NCBI GenBank assembly: GCA_002708845.1
Contig: PAPI01000018.1
Span: forward strand, 62,001 to 126,000
Reading direction: 5' to 3'
DNA length: 64,000 nucleotides
From: Leeuwenhoekiella sp.
Lineage (GTDB): Bacteria > Bacteroidota > Bacteroidia > Flavobacteriales > Flavobacteriaceae
Below the pieces are notes generated by a model. The model saw only the letters and a program-made list of their open reading frames with translations. It made no database searches and was not told the origin of the DNA. The position numbers and the translations under genes are program-made. Of this stretch, positions 1 to 8,870 are shown one piece after another (positions within the stretch are counted from its first letter, which is position 1; every line of letters begins with the position of its first letter).

Positions 1-1
1 T

Positions 2-1465
2 GAAGATTTCGAAGAAACCAAACAAAATGCACGCGACCTGTGGAATGAAAAATTAGGTCGAATAGATGTAAGTGGTGGTACCATTGATCAGGTAAGAACC
101 TTCTATTCTTGTCTCTACCGTACACTTTTCTTCCCTAATAAACTTTACGAGATTAACAAAAAGGAAGAAATTGTACACTGGAGTCCTTATACCGGTGAGA
201 TCTTACCCGGTTATATGTTTGCCGGTACTGGTTTCTGGGATACCTTCAGAGCACTATATCCATTCTTAAATTTAGTATATCCTTCAATTAATAAAGAAAT
301 GCAGGCCGGTCTGGCCAATGACTTTAAAGAAGGTGGCTGGTTACCAGAATGGTCTAGCCCTGGTTATGCAAATATTATGGTGGGTAACAACTCCGCCTCA
401 GTTGTTGCAGATGCATATATTAAAGGTTTAAGAGGTTATGATACTGAAACATTATGGGAGGCTCTTGTGAATGGAGCTAACAATGAAGGTCCGATGACAG
501 CTGTAGGCCGAGCCGGAGCTCCGTACTACAACAAACTAGGTTATGTTCCTTATGATGTAGGTGTTAATGAAAGTGCAGCCAGAACGCTGGAATATGCTTA
601 TGATGACTTCGCTATTTATCAATTTGGAAAAGCCATTGGCAAGCCTAAAAAAGAAATCAAAAAGTACAAAGAGCGTAGTATGAACTATAAGAATCTTTTT
701 GATCCAGGCTATGGACTGATGCGTGGGAAAAACGAAGACGGAAGCTGGCAACAGGATTTCAATCCGTTTAGATGGGGTAATCCTTTTACCGAAGGAAACA
801 GCTGGCATTACAGCTGGTCCGTTTTCCACGATGTACAAGGTCTTATTGACCTGATGGGTGGAGAGAAAAACTTTGTAAAAAAACTTGATTCGGTATTTTC
901 GATGCCTCCTGTTTTTGACGAAAGTGTGTATGGTGGTGTTATTCACGAGATACGGGAAATGCAAATTGCCGATATGGGACAGTATGCGCACGGGAATCAG
1001 CCTATTCAACACATGATCTATCTGTATAACTACGCCGGTGCTCCCTGGAAAACGCAGTATTGGGCACGAGAAACGATGAATCGAATGTATATGCCTACTC
1101 CAGACGGTTACTGTGGAGATGAAGATAACGGGCAAACTTCTGCCTGGTATGTATTCTCTGCAATGGGCTTCTACCCTGTTGCTCCCGCTACAGATCAGTA
1201 TGTTTTAGGAGCACCTCTTTTTAAGAAAATAACCGTAAGTCTCGAAAATGGTAAAGAATTAATGATCAATGCTCCTGAAAACAGTAATGAAAACCGCTAT
1301 ATTGAATCCATGAAGGTTAATGGCAAAACCTATGAGAAAAACTGGTTGAGCCATAGCGAAATTATGAAGGGAATGACTATTAATTATGAAATGACTGATG
1401 AACCGAATAAATCACGCGGTGCAGATGAATCTGATTATCCATATTCACTTTCAAATGACAACTAA
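2..1465 (+). CDS. GH92 alpha-mannosidase, 5' end cut off by window edge
   Basis: The reading frame is open from base 2, so the N-terminus lies outside the window; an internal Met at 215 is not the real start. The protein has the C-terminal (alpha/alpha)6 catalytic region of GH92 calcium-dependent exo-alpha-mannosidases: GTGFWDTFRA, EGNSWHYSW (carries the likely acid Glu), YAHGNQP, and DEDNGQTSAWYVFSAMGFYP (carries the likely base Asp). These enzymes remove terminal mannose from alpha-mannan or N-glycans, usually in the periplasm or on the cell surface. It lies 20 bases before a second GH92 on the same strand and is probably cotranscribed with it. Family assignment is firm; linkage specificity (alpha-1,2, 1,3 or other) cannot be read from the sequence. 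The missing N-terminal beta-sandwich would be upstream. Confidence 0.93.
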   Translation, partial: EDFEETKQNARDLWNEKLGRIDVSGGTIDQVRTFYSCLYRTLFFPNKLYEINKKEEIVHWSPYTGEILPGYMFAGTGFWDTFRALYPFLNLVYPSINKEMQAGLANDFKEGGWLPEWSSPGYANIMVGNNSASVVADAYIKGLRGYDTETLWEALVNGANNEGPMTAVGRAGAPYYNKLGYVPYDVGVNESAARTLEYAYDDFAIYQFGKAIGKPKKEIKKYKERSMNYKNLFDPGYGLMRGKNEDGSWQQDFNPFRWGNPFTEGNSWHYSWSVFHDVQGLIDLMGGEKNFVKKLDSVFSMPPVFDESVYGGVIHEIREMQIADMGQYAHGNQPIQHMIYLYNYAGAPWKTQYWARETMNRMYMPTPDGYCGDEDNGQTSAWYVFSAMGFYPVAPATDQYVLGAPLFKKITVSLENGKELMINAPENSNENRYIESMKVNGKTYEKNWLSHSEIMKGMTINYEMTDEPNKSRGADESDYPYSLSNDN

Positions 1466-1485
1466 TCAAAGAGATTAAAACTTAA

Positions 1486-3798
1486 ATGAACTACTTTAAA
1501 TATAAAACCCTTATCACCGCCGCAAGTTTACTTGCGGCTGGTGTTTTTACTATACAGGCACAGGAAGATCTTGCTAAATATGTAGACCCGATGATTGGTA
1601 CTGCAAAAATGGGACATACCTATCCGGGTGCAACCGTACCATTTGGAAGTGTACAATTAAGTCCAGATACTGATACTATTCCCTATGCTGTAAACGGGCG
1701 TTATAATCCGGACGTTTACAAATATTGTGCAGGTTATCAATATGAAGATTCAACTATCGTAGGTTTTAGTCACACGCATTTTAGCGGCACGGGTCACTCC
1801 GATTTGGGTGATTTTCTGGTAATGCCTACGGTTGGAAAACTTCAATTAAATCCCGGGACCGAAGCAAATCCCGATAGCGGTTATCGCTCGCGATTTTCTC
1901 ATGATGAAGAAACCGCTGAAGCAGGATACTATTCCGTAAATCTAAAAGACTACGGTATTAAAGCTGAGCTTACTGCAACCACGCGTGTAGGAGTGCATCA
2001 GTACACCTTTCCTAAAAGTGAGCAGGCTCATATCATTCTTGATCTAAAAGCCGGAATTTACAATTACGAGGATAAAAATGTCTGGACGATTGTACGTGTA
2101 GAAAATGATTCAACCATTACCGGTTATCGTCAAACCAGTGGCTGGGCGCGTACGCGTAAGGTCTATTTTGCAATGACGTTTAGCAAAGCTTTCAAAAGCT
2201 ACGGCCAGGAAAAACAACCCGGACAAGTATATCGGGGTTTCTGGGGACGTTTTGACCAAACCCGTAATTTTCCTCAGATGGCCGGTAAAGACTTACGCCT
2301 GTATTTCGATTTTGATACCGAAGAAAACGAAGCTATTCAGGTTAAAATGGCATTATCTCCTGTGAGTACCGAAGGAGCCTTAAAAAATATGGAAACAGAA
2401 GTGCCCGAATGGGATTTTGATGCCGTAAAAAATCAAGCCCGTACTGCCTGGAACAAAGAATTGCAAAAAGTAACTGTTGAAACCTTAGAAGAATCTGATA
2501 AAGTAAACCTGTATACTGCCATGTACCACGCCTTTCTTGGGCCTACGGTTTATATGGACGTAGACGGAAAATATATGGGACTTGATCGCAATGTGCACGA
2601 GGCAGATGGTTTTACCAATTATACCAGCTTTTCACTGTGGGATACCTATAGAGCCCTTCATCCCCTATTCAATATATTACAACCCAGGCGCAATCAGGAT
2701 ATGGTGCAGTCAATGATGGTTCATCAGGAGCAAAGCGTACACCATATGTTACCCATTTGGTCTCATTATGCTAATGAAAACTGGTGTATGATTGGCTACC
2801 ACTCCGCTTCGGTTATCGCAGACGCTATCGTAAAAGGCAATTCAGATTTTGATCAGAATGCTGCACTCGATGCTTGTGTGCAAACGGCCAGAACGCGCTA
2901 CTTTGATGGTATTGGCGATTATATCGATATGAAATATGTTCCAGAAGATAAAAGTGGAGCTTCCGTATCAAAAACTCTGGAATACGCTTATGACGATTGG
3001 GCTATAGCACAGGCAGCAAAAAAATTGGGTCGCGATGAACTATATAATGAATTTATTGAGCGCTCCACCTACTGGAAAAATGTTTATGATAAGTCTATAG
3101 GCTTTATGCGCCCTAGGCTGAGTGACGGAAGCTTTAAAAAAGATTTTGATGCACTTAATACACACGGGCAGGGATTTATAGAGGGTAACAGTTGGAATTA
3201 CAGTTTATACGTACCTCAGGATCCAGCCGGAATGATTGACTTCATGGGTGGAAAAGAAAAATTCAGTACACATTTAGATTCATTATTTACCATGGAGCTT
3301 CCTGATAAGTATTTTGAAAATACAGAAGACATTTCCCGGGAGGGAATCATCGGGAACTATGTTCACGGTAATGAGCCTTCCCACCACGTGGCGTATCTTT
3401 ATAATTGGACTGACGACGCTTATAAAGCTCAGGATAAAATCAGAATGATTTTAAAGGAGAAGTATATGACTGGCGCTGACGGTTTGAGCGGCAATGATGA
3501 TTTTGGTCAAATGAGTGCCTGGTACTTATTCAGTAGTTTAGGCTTTTATCCTGTAGCTCCCGGTTCTGTAGATTATGCCTTAGGAAGTCCGGCTGTTAAG
3601 GAGGCAACACTGAATCTAGATAACGGAAATACATTTACAGTGGAAGCTAAAAATCAATCTGAAAAGAATGTATATGTACGTAAGGTAGAACTCAACGGCG
3701 AAGAACTTACCGAACCTTTTATAACACATGATCAAATTATGAATGGCGGTACGCTTACCTTTTATATGAGTAGAAAACCTAACAAAGACCTGTATTAA
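1486..3798 (+). CDS. GH92 alpha-mannosidase, secreted
   Basis: This is a full-length GH92 of 770 residues. A signal peptide covers about residues 1-25 (hydrophobic ITAASLLAAGVFTIQAQ, with no lipobox Cys), so the enzyme is probably soluble in the periplasm. The N-terminal beta-sandwich opens with YVDPMIGTAKMGHTYPGATVPFG, matching the usual GH92 start. Catalytic-domain motifs are SLWDTYRALHP, EGNSWNYS near 566, YVHGNEPSHH near 626 and DDFGQMSAWYLFSS near 671. It trims terminal alpha-mannosyl units. It follows the truncated GH92 closely and precedes the haloperoxidase fusion by 18 bases. Its last ~180 bases recur, degraded, at 7940-8121. Divergence from the other GH92 copies here suggests a different linkage preference, which is inference. 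Confidence 0.95.
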   Translation: MNYFKYKTLITAASLLAAGVFTIQAQEDLAKYVDPMIGTAKMGHTYPGATVPFGSVQLSPDTDTIPYAVNGRYNPDVYKYCAGYQYEDSTIVGFSHTHFSGTGHSDLGDFLVMPTVGKLQLNPGTEANPDSGYRSRFSHDEETAEAGYYSVNLKDYGIKAELTATTRVGVHQYTFPKSEQAHIILDLKAGIYNYEDKNVWTIVRVENDSTITGYRQTSGWARTRKVYFAMTFSKAFKSYGQEKQPGQVYRGFWGRFDQTRNFPQMAGKDLRLYFDFDTEENEAIQVKMALSPVSTEGALKNMETEVPEWDFDAVKNQARTAWNKELQKVTVETLEESDKVNLYTAMYHAFLGPTVYMDVDGKYMGLDRNVHEADGFTNYTSFSLWDTYRALHPLFNILQPRRNQDMVQSMMVHQEQSVHHMLPIWSHYANENWCMIGYHSASVIADAIVKGNSDFDQNAALDACVQTARTRYFDGIGDYIDMKYVPEDKSGASVSKTLEYAYDDWAIAQAAKKLGRDELYNEFIERSTYWKNVYDKSIGFMRPRLSDGSFKKDFDALNTHGQGFIEGNSWNYSLYVPQDPAGMIDFMGGKEKFSTHLDSLFTMELPDKYFENTEDISREGIIGNYVHGNEPSHHVAYLYNWTDDAYKAQDKIRMILKEKYMTGADGLSGNDDFGQMSAWYLFSSLGFYPVAPGSVDYALGSPAVKEATLNLDNGNTFTVEAKNQSEKNVYVRKVELNGEELTEPFITHDQIMNGGTLTFYMSRKPNKDLY

Positions 3799-3816
3799 AA
3801 AATAGCATCCAAATAA

Positions 3817-6800
3817 ATGAAAGGAAGGGATATTGTTAAAAGTAAAAAAGCAAGTACGTATGCATTGATGCTTGTTCTTGTGGCTTTATTTTCTTGTAAT
3901 ATATGCCTATCGCAGCAATTTGAACGTGTTGAAACCTTGATTGGCTTAGGAAATCTGGAAGAAAACAATTCTGTCTCCGTGGCTGATATAGATGGAGATT
4001 ATGATCTGGATATTTTTGTAGTTGCCAAGGCAAAAGACAAATCGGGGGTTGAAAAGTCCCATAGCCGCTTGTTAAGGAATGATAATGGCGCATTCACTGA
4101 TATTACTGCATCATCCGGGTTGGTGAATTTACTGCCGGAGGATGGAATTTCCGATTTTCACCCCGGCTTGGGAGGCCATAAGCTGGGTTCTTTTTGGGGG
4201 GATTATGACAACGATGGTTTACCTGATCTCTTTCTTACCCATTATTTAAAAGTTCAACTTTTTCAAAACCGAGGCAATGGCTATTTTGTTGATGTAACCG
4301 AACAATCAGGAATAAGTGGAAATATAGATTGTTTCATTACCGGTGCTACCTGGACAGATTATGACAATGATGGGTTTTTAGATCTTTTTATTAATGATTG
4401 GGGAAAATGTGATGACGAGATTTTGTATAAAAACAATAGAAATGGCACCTTTTCAAAAGTTTCCATTGGGCTTCCCAATACAGGGTCAACATTCAACATG
4501 TTACCTTTCGACTTTAATAATGACGGATATAAAGATTTTTATATAACCAATGACTTCGAGAAAGAAAACCTGCTCTATATAAACCACAACGGTAGCACTT
4601 TTGAGGAAAAAGCTAATGATTATGGTTTAAACAGTACCATTGATGATATGGGGATAACCGTTGGGGATTTTAATCTGGACGGATTTTTTGACTTTCTTAT
4701 ATCAGGAATCAATACCTATGCGCTTTATCAAAACAACGGTAACAATTATTTTGCTGAAACATCCAGGGAAAATGGATTGATTGCGAAAACAACAAAATGG
4801 TCCTGGGCGACACGATTTGCAGATTTTGATTTGGATGGAGACGAAGATATATTTATTGTAAATGGCTTTGTAGACACTGACCCTCAAACCAACGTTTATT
4901 ATAAAAATTTATATAAAGAAGGCCAAAGTAAATTTGAAGATCTTTCCAGTGAAGCTAACTTAGATGACCTATCAAAGAGTCTGGAGGCTGTCGAGTTTGA
5001 TTATGATAACGATGGAGATTTAGACATTTTTGTAGCATGCAATGACAGACCTTCCTTTTTTTATGAAAACAGGACCATCAATTACGGTCAGAATAGCACA
5101 CACAAATGGTTTAAAGTAGCTTTAGAAGGAACCGTTTCGAACAAAAATGCCTACGGAACAAAGGTGGCCATTAAGACCAGCGGAGGAAATTACGTAAGAT
5201 ATTTTAGTGGCGTGGGAATGCTGTCGCAAAATTTGACACCAGTTCATTTTGGGCTTGCAGAATCGGATAAAGTAGATGAGTTAACGATATTTTGGCCCTC
5301 AGGCCTGGTTGAAACCTACTCAAACATAGAATCCAATGTGTTAATCAAAGCCACAGAGGGGAATGGGTTTGAAGTTATTGATTTGGCTCCTGTTGCTAAG
5401 GTGTTTGGATGTACAGATAAAAATTCGTGCAACTACAACCCAATGGCTACCATTAGCGATAATAGTTGCGAATATATTCCATCAGGGGTCGTTACTGGTT
5501 CAGAACAATCCGGTTTTGGCAAAACAGAAAGTTATGAATATCAATCTGGAATTGGAGATCATTTTATCTGGAGCGTAGAAGGTGGTGAAATTCAAAACGG
5601 CCAAGGCACCAATATAATCTCAGTTAAATGGGGTTTGGAAAAGAGCGGAAGAATTAAAGCCGTAAACAAAAGTGATAATTGCTCCAGTTTACCGGTATAT
5701 CTGGAGGTGGATTTAAGTGTAAAGAATACGCTAGAACATATATCAGTTGCCAGAATATGGAATGAAGCTTTGCTGGAGGCCATTCGTAATGATTATGCAA
5801 GACCTACGGTTCATGCCAGAAATCTATTTCACACATCTGTGGCAATGTTTGATGCATGGGCTATTTATGATCAGGAAGCTCATCCTTATCTCGTGGGTAA
5901 AAAAGTGCATGGTTTTGAAAGTAAATTAGAGCAATTTACTCCAAAAGAAGAACTCAGCGCGTCGATGGATAAAGCTATAAGTTATGCCGCCTATCGTTTG
6001 TTGAGCTATCGTTTCAAGAACTCCCCAGGAGCAGAAAGCACCTTAAAACGATTCAATACAATCATGAATCAGCTTGGATATACCATTTATGATACCTCTA
6101 TTGATTATAAATCTGGGAATGCTGCCGCGTTAGGAAACTTTATAGCAAAAACAGTTATTGATTATGGAAAAGTTGACGGTGCAAGAGAATCAAGCAATTA
6201 TGATAATGGATTCTATAATCCCGTTAACCAACCTCTTATACTTGAAAATTTAAATAATGAGCATATCGATTTAATCGATGCAAATAGATGGCAACCCATT
6301 TCCTTTAATAATTTTGTAGATCAGAGTGGAAACTTGATTCGAGGATCAACACCTGATTTCCTGGGAGCCGAATGGGGTAGTGTTGACCCTTTTTCATTAT
6401 CCGCTGAAGATAAGTCTACTTTTCAAAGGGACGGTTTTAATTTTGAGGTGTACCATGATCCCGGACCTCCTCCCTATCTTAACGAAAAAGAACAAACCCC
6501 AATCAGTGATGCATACAAATGGAATTTTTCGTTGGTATCACTATGGAGTTCACAATTGGATGCAACCGATGGTGTTACTTGGGATATATCACCCCGCAAC
6601 ATAGGAAATATCGATTTTGAAAATTTGCCTAAATCAGTTTACGAATACCCAGATTTTTATGATTTATATAACGGAGGAGACATAAGCACAGGCCGTAGTC
6701 TTAACCCGGTTACAGGTAATCCATATTCAACACAAATGGTCCCAAGAGGTGATTATTTGCGGGTTTTGGCGGAGTTTTGGGCGGACGGTCCAGATTCAGA

Positions 6801-7851
6801 AACGCCACCTGGACATTGGTTTACCATTTTAAACTATGTGAATGACCATCCACTTTTTAAACGAAAGTTTAAAGGTAAAGGTGATGAACTTTCGCCATTG
6901 GAATGGGATGTCAAGGCCTATTTTATACTATCTGGAGCAATGCACGACGCTGCCATTGCCGCTTGGGGAATAAAAGGGCGGTATGATTATATAAGACCCA
7001 TTTCAGCCATTAGATATATGTGTGAGTTAGGACAATCTACTGATACGAGTTTGCCAAATTACAATGTAGGTGGTATTCCTTTAGTGGAAGGTTATATTGA
7101 AATAGTCAATGAAGGCGATCCATTAGCTGGTTTGAACAATAAAAATGTAGGCAAAATAAAACTCTATGCGTGGAAAGGACACAGTTTTATAGATAATCCT
7201 AATGTAGACGTTGCAGGGGTAGGTTGGATACTGGCAGAGAACTGGTGGCCCTATCAAAGGATTTCTTTTGTTACACCCCCATTTGCTGGTTATATATCTG
7301 GGCATTCTACCTTTTCAAGAGCAGCTGCAGAAGTATTGACATTAATGACGGGCAGTGAATTCTTCCCAGGGGGAATGGGAGAATTTAAAGCGGTTAAAAA
7401 TGAATTTTTAGCTTTTGAAGAAGGTCCATCTGTTGATGTAACCTTGCAGTGGGCCACTTACCGTGATGCTTCTGACCAATGTAGTTTGTCAAGGATTTGG
7501 GGAGGTATTCATCCACCAGCAGATGATATTCCGGGTAGGTTAATTGGTAAACAAGTTGGTGAAGAAGCTTTTAGTTTTGCACTGCCTTATTTCACCTCTG
7601 ACCCCAACCAAAATAACAACCAAGACTTTTCGGTATTCCCAAATCCAAATACGTCTAAATTCTTTTTTGTGACTAACAGTACATCCGCAGATGTGTTTCA
7701 GGCATATGATATGAGCGGAAAAAATTTACGCATAGAAGTTGATTTTGATAAATCGCGCGAAACTGCAACAATTGAGTTTCCCAACTCAATTTCAGCTGGT
7801 GTCTATGTCCTGAAGAAAAACAAGGTATCTAAACTAGTAGTAATAAATTAG
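3817..7851 (+). CDS. FG-GAP/UnbV propeller fused to vanadium haloperoxidase (PAP2) domain, type IX secreted
   Basis: The 1344-residue product starts with a signal peptide (ALMLVLVALFSCNICLSQ). Seven Asp-rich calcium-loop repeats follow (for example DYDNDGLPD near 129, DYDNDGFLD near 182, DFNNDGYKD near 231, DYDNDGDLD near 395), which predicts a seven-bladed FG-GAP propeller. An ASPIC/UnbV segment (FGLAESDKVDELTIFWPSG) comes next, then a cysteine motif GCTDKNSCNYNPMAT near 531. The C-terminal half has the whole vanadate-binding signature: KGRYDYIRP near 1053 (K-x6-RP), SGHSTFSR near 1157 and SRIWGGIH near 1225 (SR-x5-H). The tail VFPNPN...GVYVLKK is a type IX sorting domain, so the protein is probably exported to the surface or medium. 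Activity could be halide oxidation or phosphatase chemistry, since the folds are shared. Placement inside a mannan locus is odd. Confidence 0.88.
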   Translation: MKGRDIVKSKKASTYALMLVLVALFSCNICLSQQFERVETLIGLGNLEENNSVSVADIDGDYDLDIFVVAKAKDKSGVEKSHSRLLRNDNGAFTDITASSGLVNLLPEDGISDFHPGLGGHKLGSFWGDYDNDGLPDLFLTHYLKVQLFQNRGNGYFVDVTEQSGISGNIDCFITGATWTDYDNDGFLDLFINDWGKCDDEILYKNNRNGTFSKVSIGLPNTGSTFNMLPFDFNNDGYKDFYITNDFEKENLLYINHNGSTFEEKANDYGLNSTIDDMGITVGDFNLDGFFDFLISGINTYALYQNNGNNYFAETSRENGLIAKTTKWSWATRFADFDLDGDEDIFIVNGFVDTDPQTNVYYKNLYKEGQSKFEDLSSEANLDDLSKSLEAVEFDYDNDGDLDIFVACNDRPSFFYENRTINYGQNSTHKWFKVALEGTVSNKNAYGTKVAIKTSGGNYVRYFSGVGMLSQNLTPVHFGLAESDKVDELTIFWPSGLVETYSNIESNVLIKATEGNGFEVIDLAPVAKVFGCTDKNSCNYNPMATISDNSCEYIPSGVVTGSEQSGFGKTESYEYQSGIGDHFIWSVEGGEIQNGQGTNIISVKWGLEKSGRIKAVNKSDNCSSLPVYLEVDLSVKNTLEHISVARIWNEALLEAIRNDYARPTVHARNLFHTSVAMFDAWAIYDQEAHPYLVGKKVHGFESKLEQFTPKEELSASMDKAISYAAYRLLSYRFKNSPGAESTLKRFNTIMNQLGYTIYDTSIDYKSGNAAALGNFIAKTVIDYGKVDGARESSNYDNGFYNPVNQPLILENLNNEHIDLIDANRWQPISFNNFVDQSGNLIRGSTPDFLGAEWGSVDPFSLSAEDKSTFQRDGFNFEVYHDPGPPPYLNEKEQTPISDAYKWNFSLVSLWSSQLDATDGVTWDISPRNIGNIDFENLPKSVYEYPDFYDLYNGGDISTGRSLNPVTGNPYSTQMVPRGDYLRVLAEFWADGPDSETPPGHWFTILNYVNDHPLFKRKFKGKGDELSPLEWDVKAYFILSGAMHDAAIAAWGIKGRYDYIRPISAIRYMCELGQSTDTSLPNYNVGGIPLVEGYIEIVNEGDPLAGLNNKNVGKIKLYAWKGHSFIDNPNVDVAGVGWILAENWWPYQRISFVTPPFAGYISGHSTFSRAAAEVLTLMTGSEFFPGGMGEFKAVKNEFLAFEEGPSVDVTLQWATYRDASDQCSLSRIWGGIHPPADDIPGRLIGKQVGEEAFSFALPYFTSDPNQNNNQDFSVFPNPNTSKFFFVTNSTSADVFQAYDMSGKNLRIEVDFDKSRETATIEFPNSISAGVYVLKKNKVSKLVVIN

Positions 7852-7939
7852 AGAATTTAGTTCTCCACCAGTAAAACTTACGAGCTAAAGCCATGCTAAC
7901 TCCGACATCTCTTTTTCAACTTCCACGTAATAGACATAT

Positions 7940-8121
7940 TAACGGAAATACATTTAAAGTGGAAGCTAAAAATCAGACAAAAAAAGAATGTCTATGTGCG
8001 TAAAGTAGAATTAAATGTAGAACCACTTACCGAGTCTTTTATTAAACATGATCAAATTACGAGCGGTGGAATGCTTACCTTTTATAGGCACAATAAACCC
8101 AATAAGAATCTTTATAATTAA
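7940..8121 (+). pseudogene. Frameshifted remnant of a GH92 3' end
   Basis: This stretch aligns with the last 178 bases of the complete GH92 (3621-3798). Both begin taacggaaatacattta and carry through to the stop. Translated with one extra A removed from the A-run near 7978-7984, it reads NGNTFKVEAKNQ, KNVYVRKVELN, HDQI..GGMLTFY and KPNKNLY, then a stop at 8119-8121. By eye about three quarters of the residues match the intact gene. Nothing of the upstream GH92 catalytic domain is present. It is best read as the surviving end of a duplicated GH92 whose body was lost or displaced when the haloperoxidase gene came to lie between the two copies. It is not expected to be functional. Confidence 0.85.
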
Positions 8122-8125
8122 ATTT

Positions 8126-8818
8126 ATGAGCGCGTATATTAAATTTTCAGTTTGTATAAGTATGATGTTATGGAGCGGTATTTTCAGTTTAAAAGCGCAG
8201 GATTGGCCCAATCTAAAACGCTATGAAGAAGCTAATCAACAAATTAATAGGACCAATGCTCCCGACAATCGTGTGGTTTTTATGGGAAATTCTATAACCG
8301 AAGGATGGGTTAGCGCAGATCCTGATTTTTTTGAGAAAAACAATTTTATTGGTCGTGGTATTAGTGGACAAACTACCCCTCAAATGCTTCTGCGTTTTAG
8401 ACAGGATGTAATTGATTTAAATCCAGTTGCCGTAGTAATACTTGCGGGTACTAATGATATTGCAGGTAATACCGGCCCCATGACTACGGAGCAAATTTTT
8501 GACAATATTGTCTCAATGGTAGAATTGGCGAAAGCTAATGACATACAAGTTATTATCTCTTCTATTCTACCGGCAGCAAATTATCCCTGGAAACCAGAGG
8601 TTGCTTCTGTTGCGCCTATTTTAGAGTTAAATATGATGCTAAAATATTACTGCAAAGGAAAAGGTCTGGTTTATCTTGATTATTTCTCTGCAATGGCAAA
8701 TGAAGAGCATGGACTTCCTAAAGCCCTTTCTCAAGATGGAGTACACCCTACTCTTGAAGGGTATCAGGTTATGAAACCATTGGCACTTGAAGCCATTAAA
8801 AATGTTTTACAAAATTAA
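8126..8818 (+). CDS. SGNH/GDSL-type esterase, secreted
   Basis: An SGNH-fold hydrolase of 230 residues when started at 8126; an earlier in-frame ATG at 8048 lies inside the GH92 remnant and would disrupt the signal peptide. From 8126 the N-terminus MSAYIKFSVCISMMLWSGIFSLKAQ is a good signal peptide. Block I is FMGNSITEGW with Ser near 55, block II GRGISGQTT supplies the Gly, block III LAGTNDIAGN the Asn, and block V DGVHPTLEGY the Asp-His pair near 204. Such periplasmic enzymes often remove acetyl groups from polysaccharides. Sitting at the end of the GH92 operon, it may deacetylate mannan-derived oligosaccharides; the substrate is inference. It ends just before a bidirectional terminator. 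Confidence 0.88.
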   Translation: MSAYIKFSVCISMMLWSGIFSLKAQDWPNLKRYEEANQQINRTNAPDNRVVFMGNSITEGWVSADPDFFEKNNFIGRGISGQTTPQMLLRFRQDVIDLNPVAVVILAGTNDIAGNTGPMTTEQIFDNIVSMVELAKANDIQVIISSILPAANYPWKPEVASVAPILELNMMLKYYCKGKGLVYLDYFSAMANEEHGLPKALSQDGVHPTLEGYQVMKPLALEAIKNVLQN

Positions 8819-8839
8819 AATCCTGAGATACCTTAAATT

Positions 8840-8868
8840 AAAAAGCCTGGTCAAGAAGCAGGCTTTTT
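8840..8868. terminator. Bidirectional intrinsic terminator
   Basis: A perfect 10-base inverted repeat, AAAAAGCCTG (8840-8849) and CAGGCTTTTT (8859-8868), with a 9-base loop. The arms give a T-run on both strands. It sits between the stop of the + strand esterase (8818) and the stop of the - strand ROK gene (8871), so it can end both convergent operons. Confidence 0.85.
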
Positions 8869-8870
8869 AA

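Noticed and set aside
536-1135. 199-residue - strand frame
   Set aside because: It lies opposite the GH92 coding frame, and its translation has no domain-like pattern; a codon-bias shadow.
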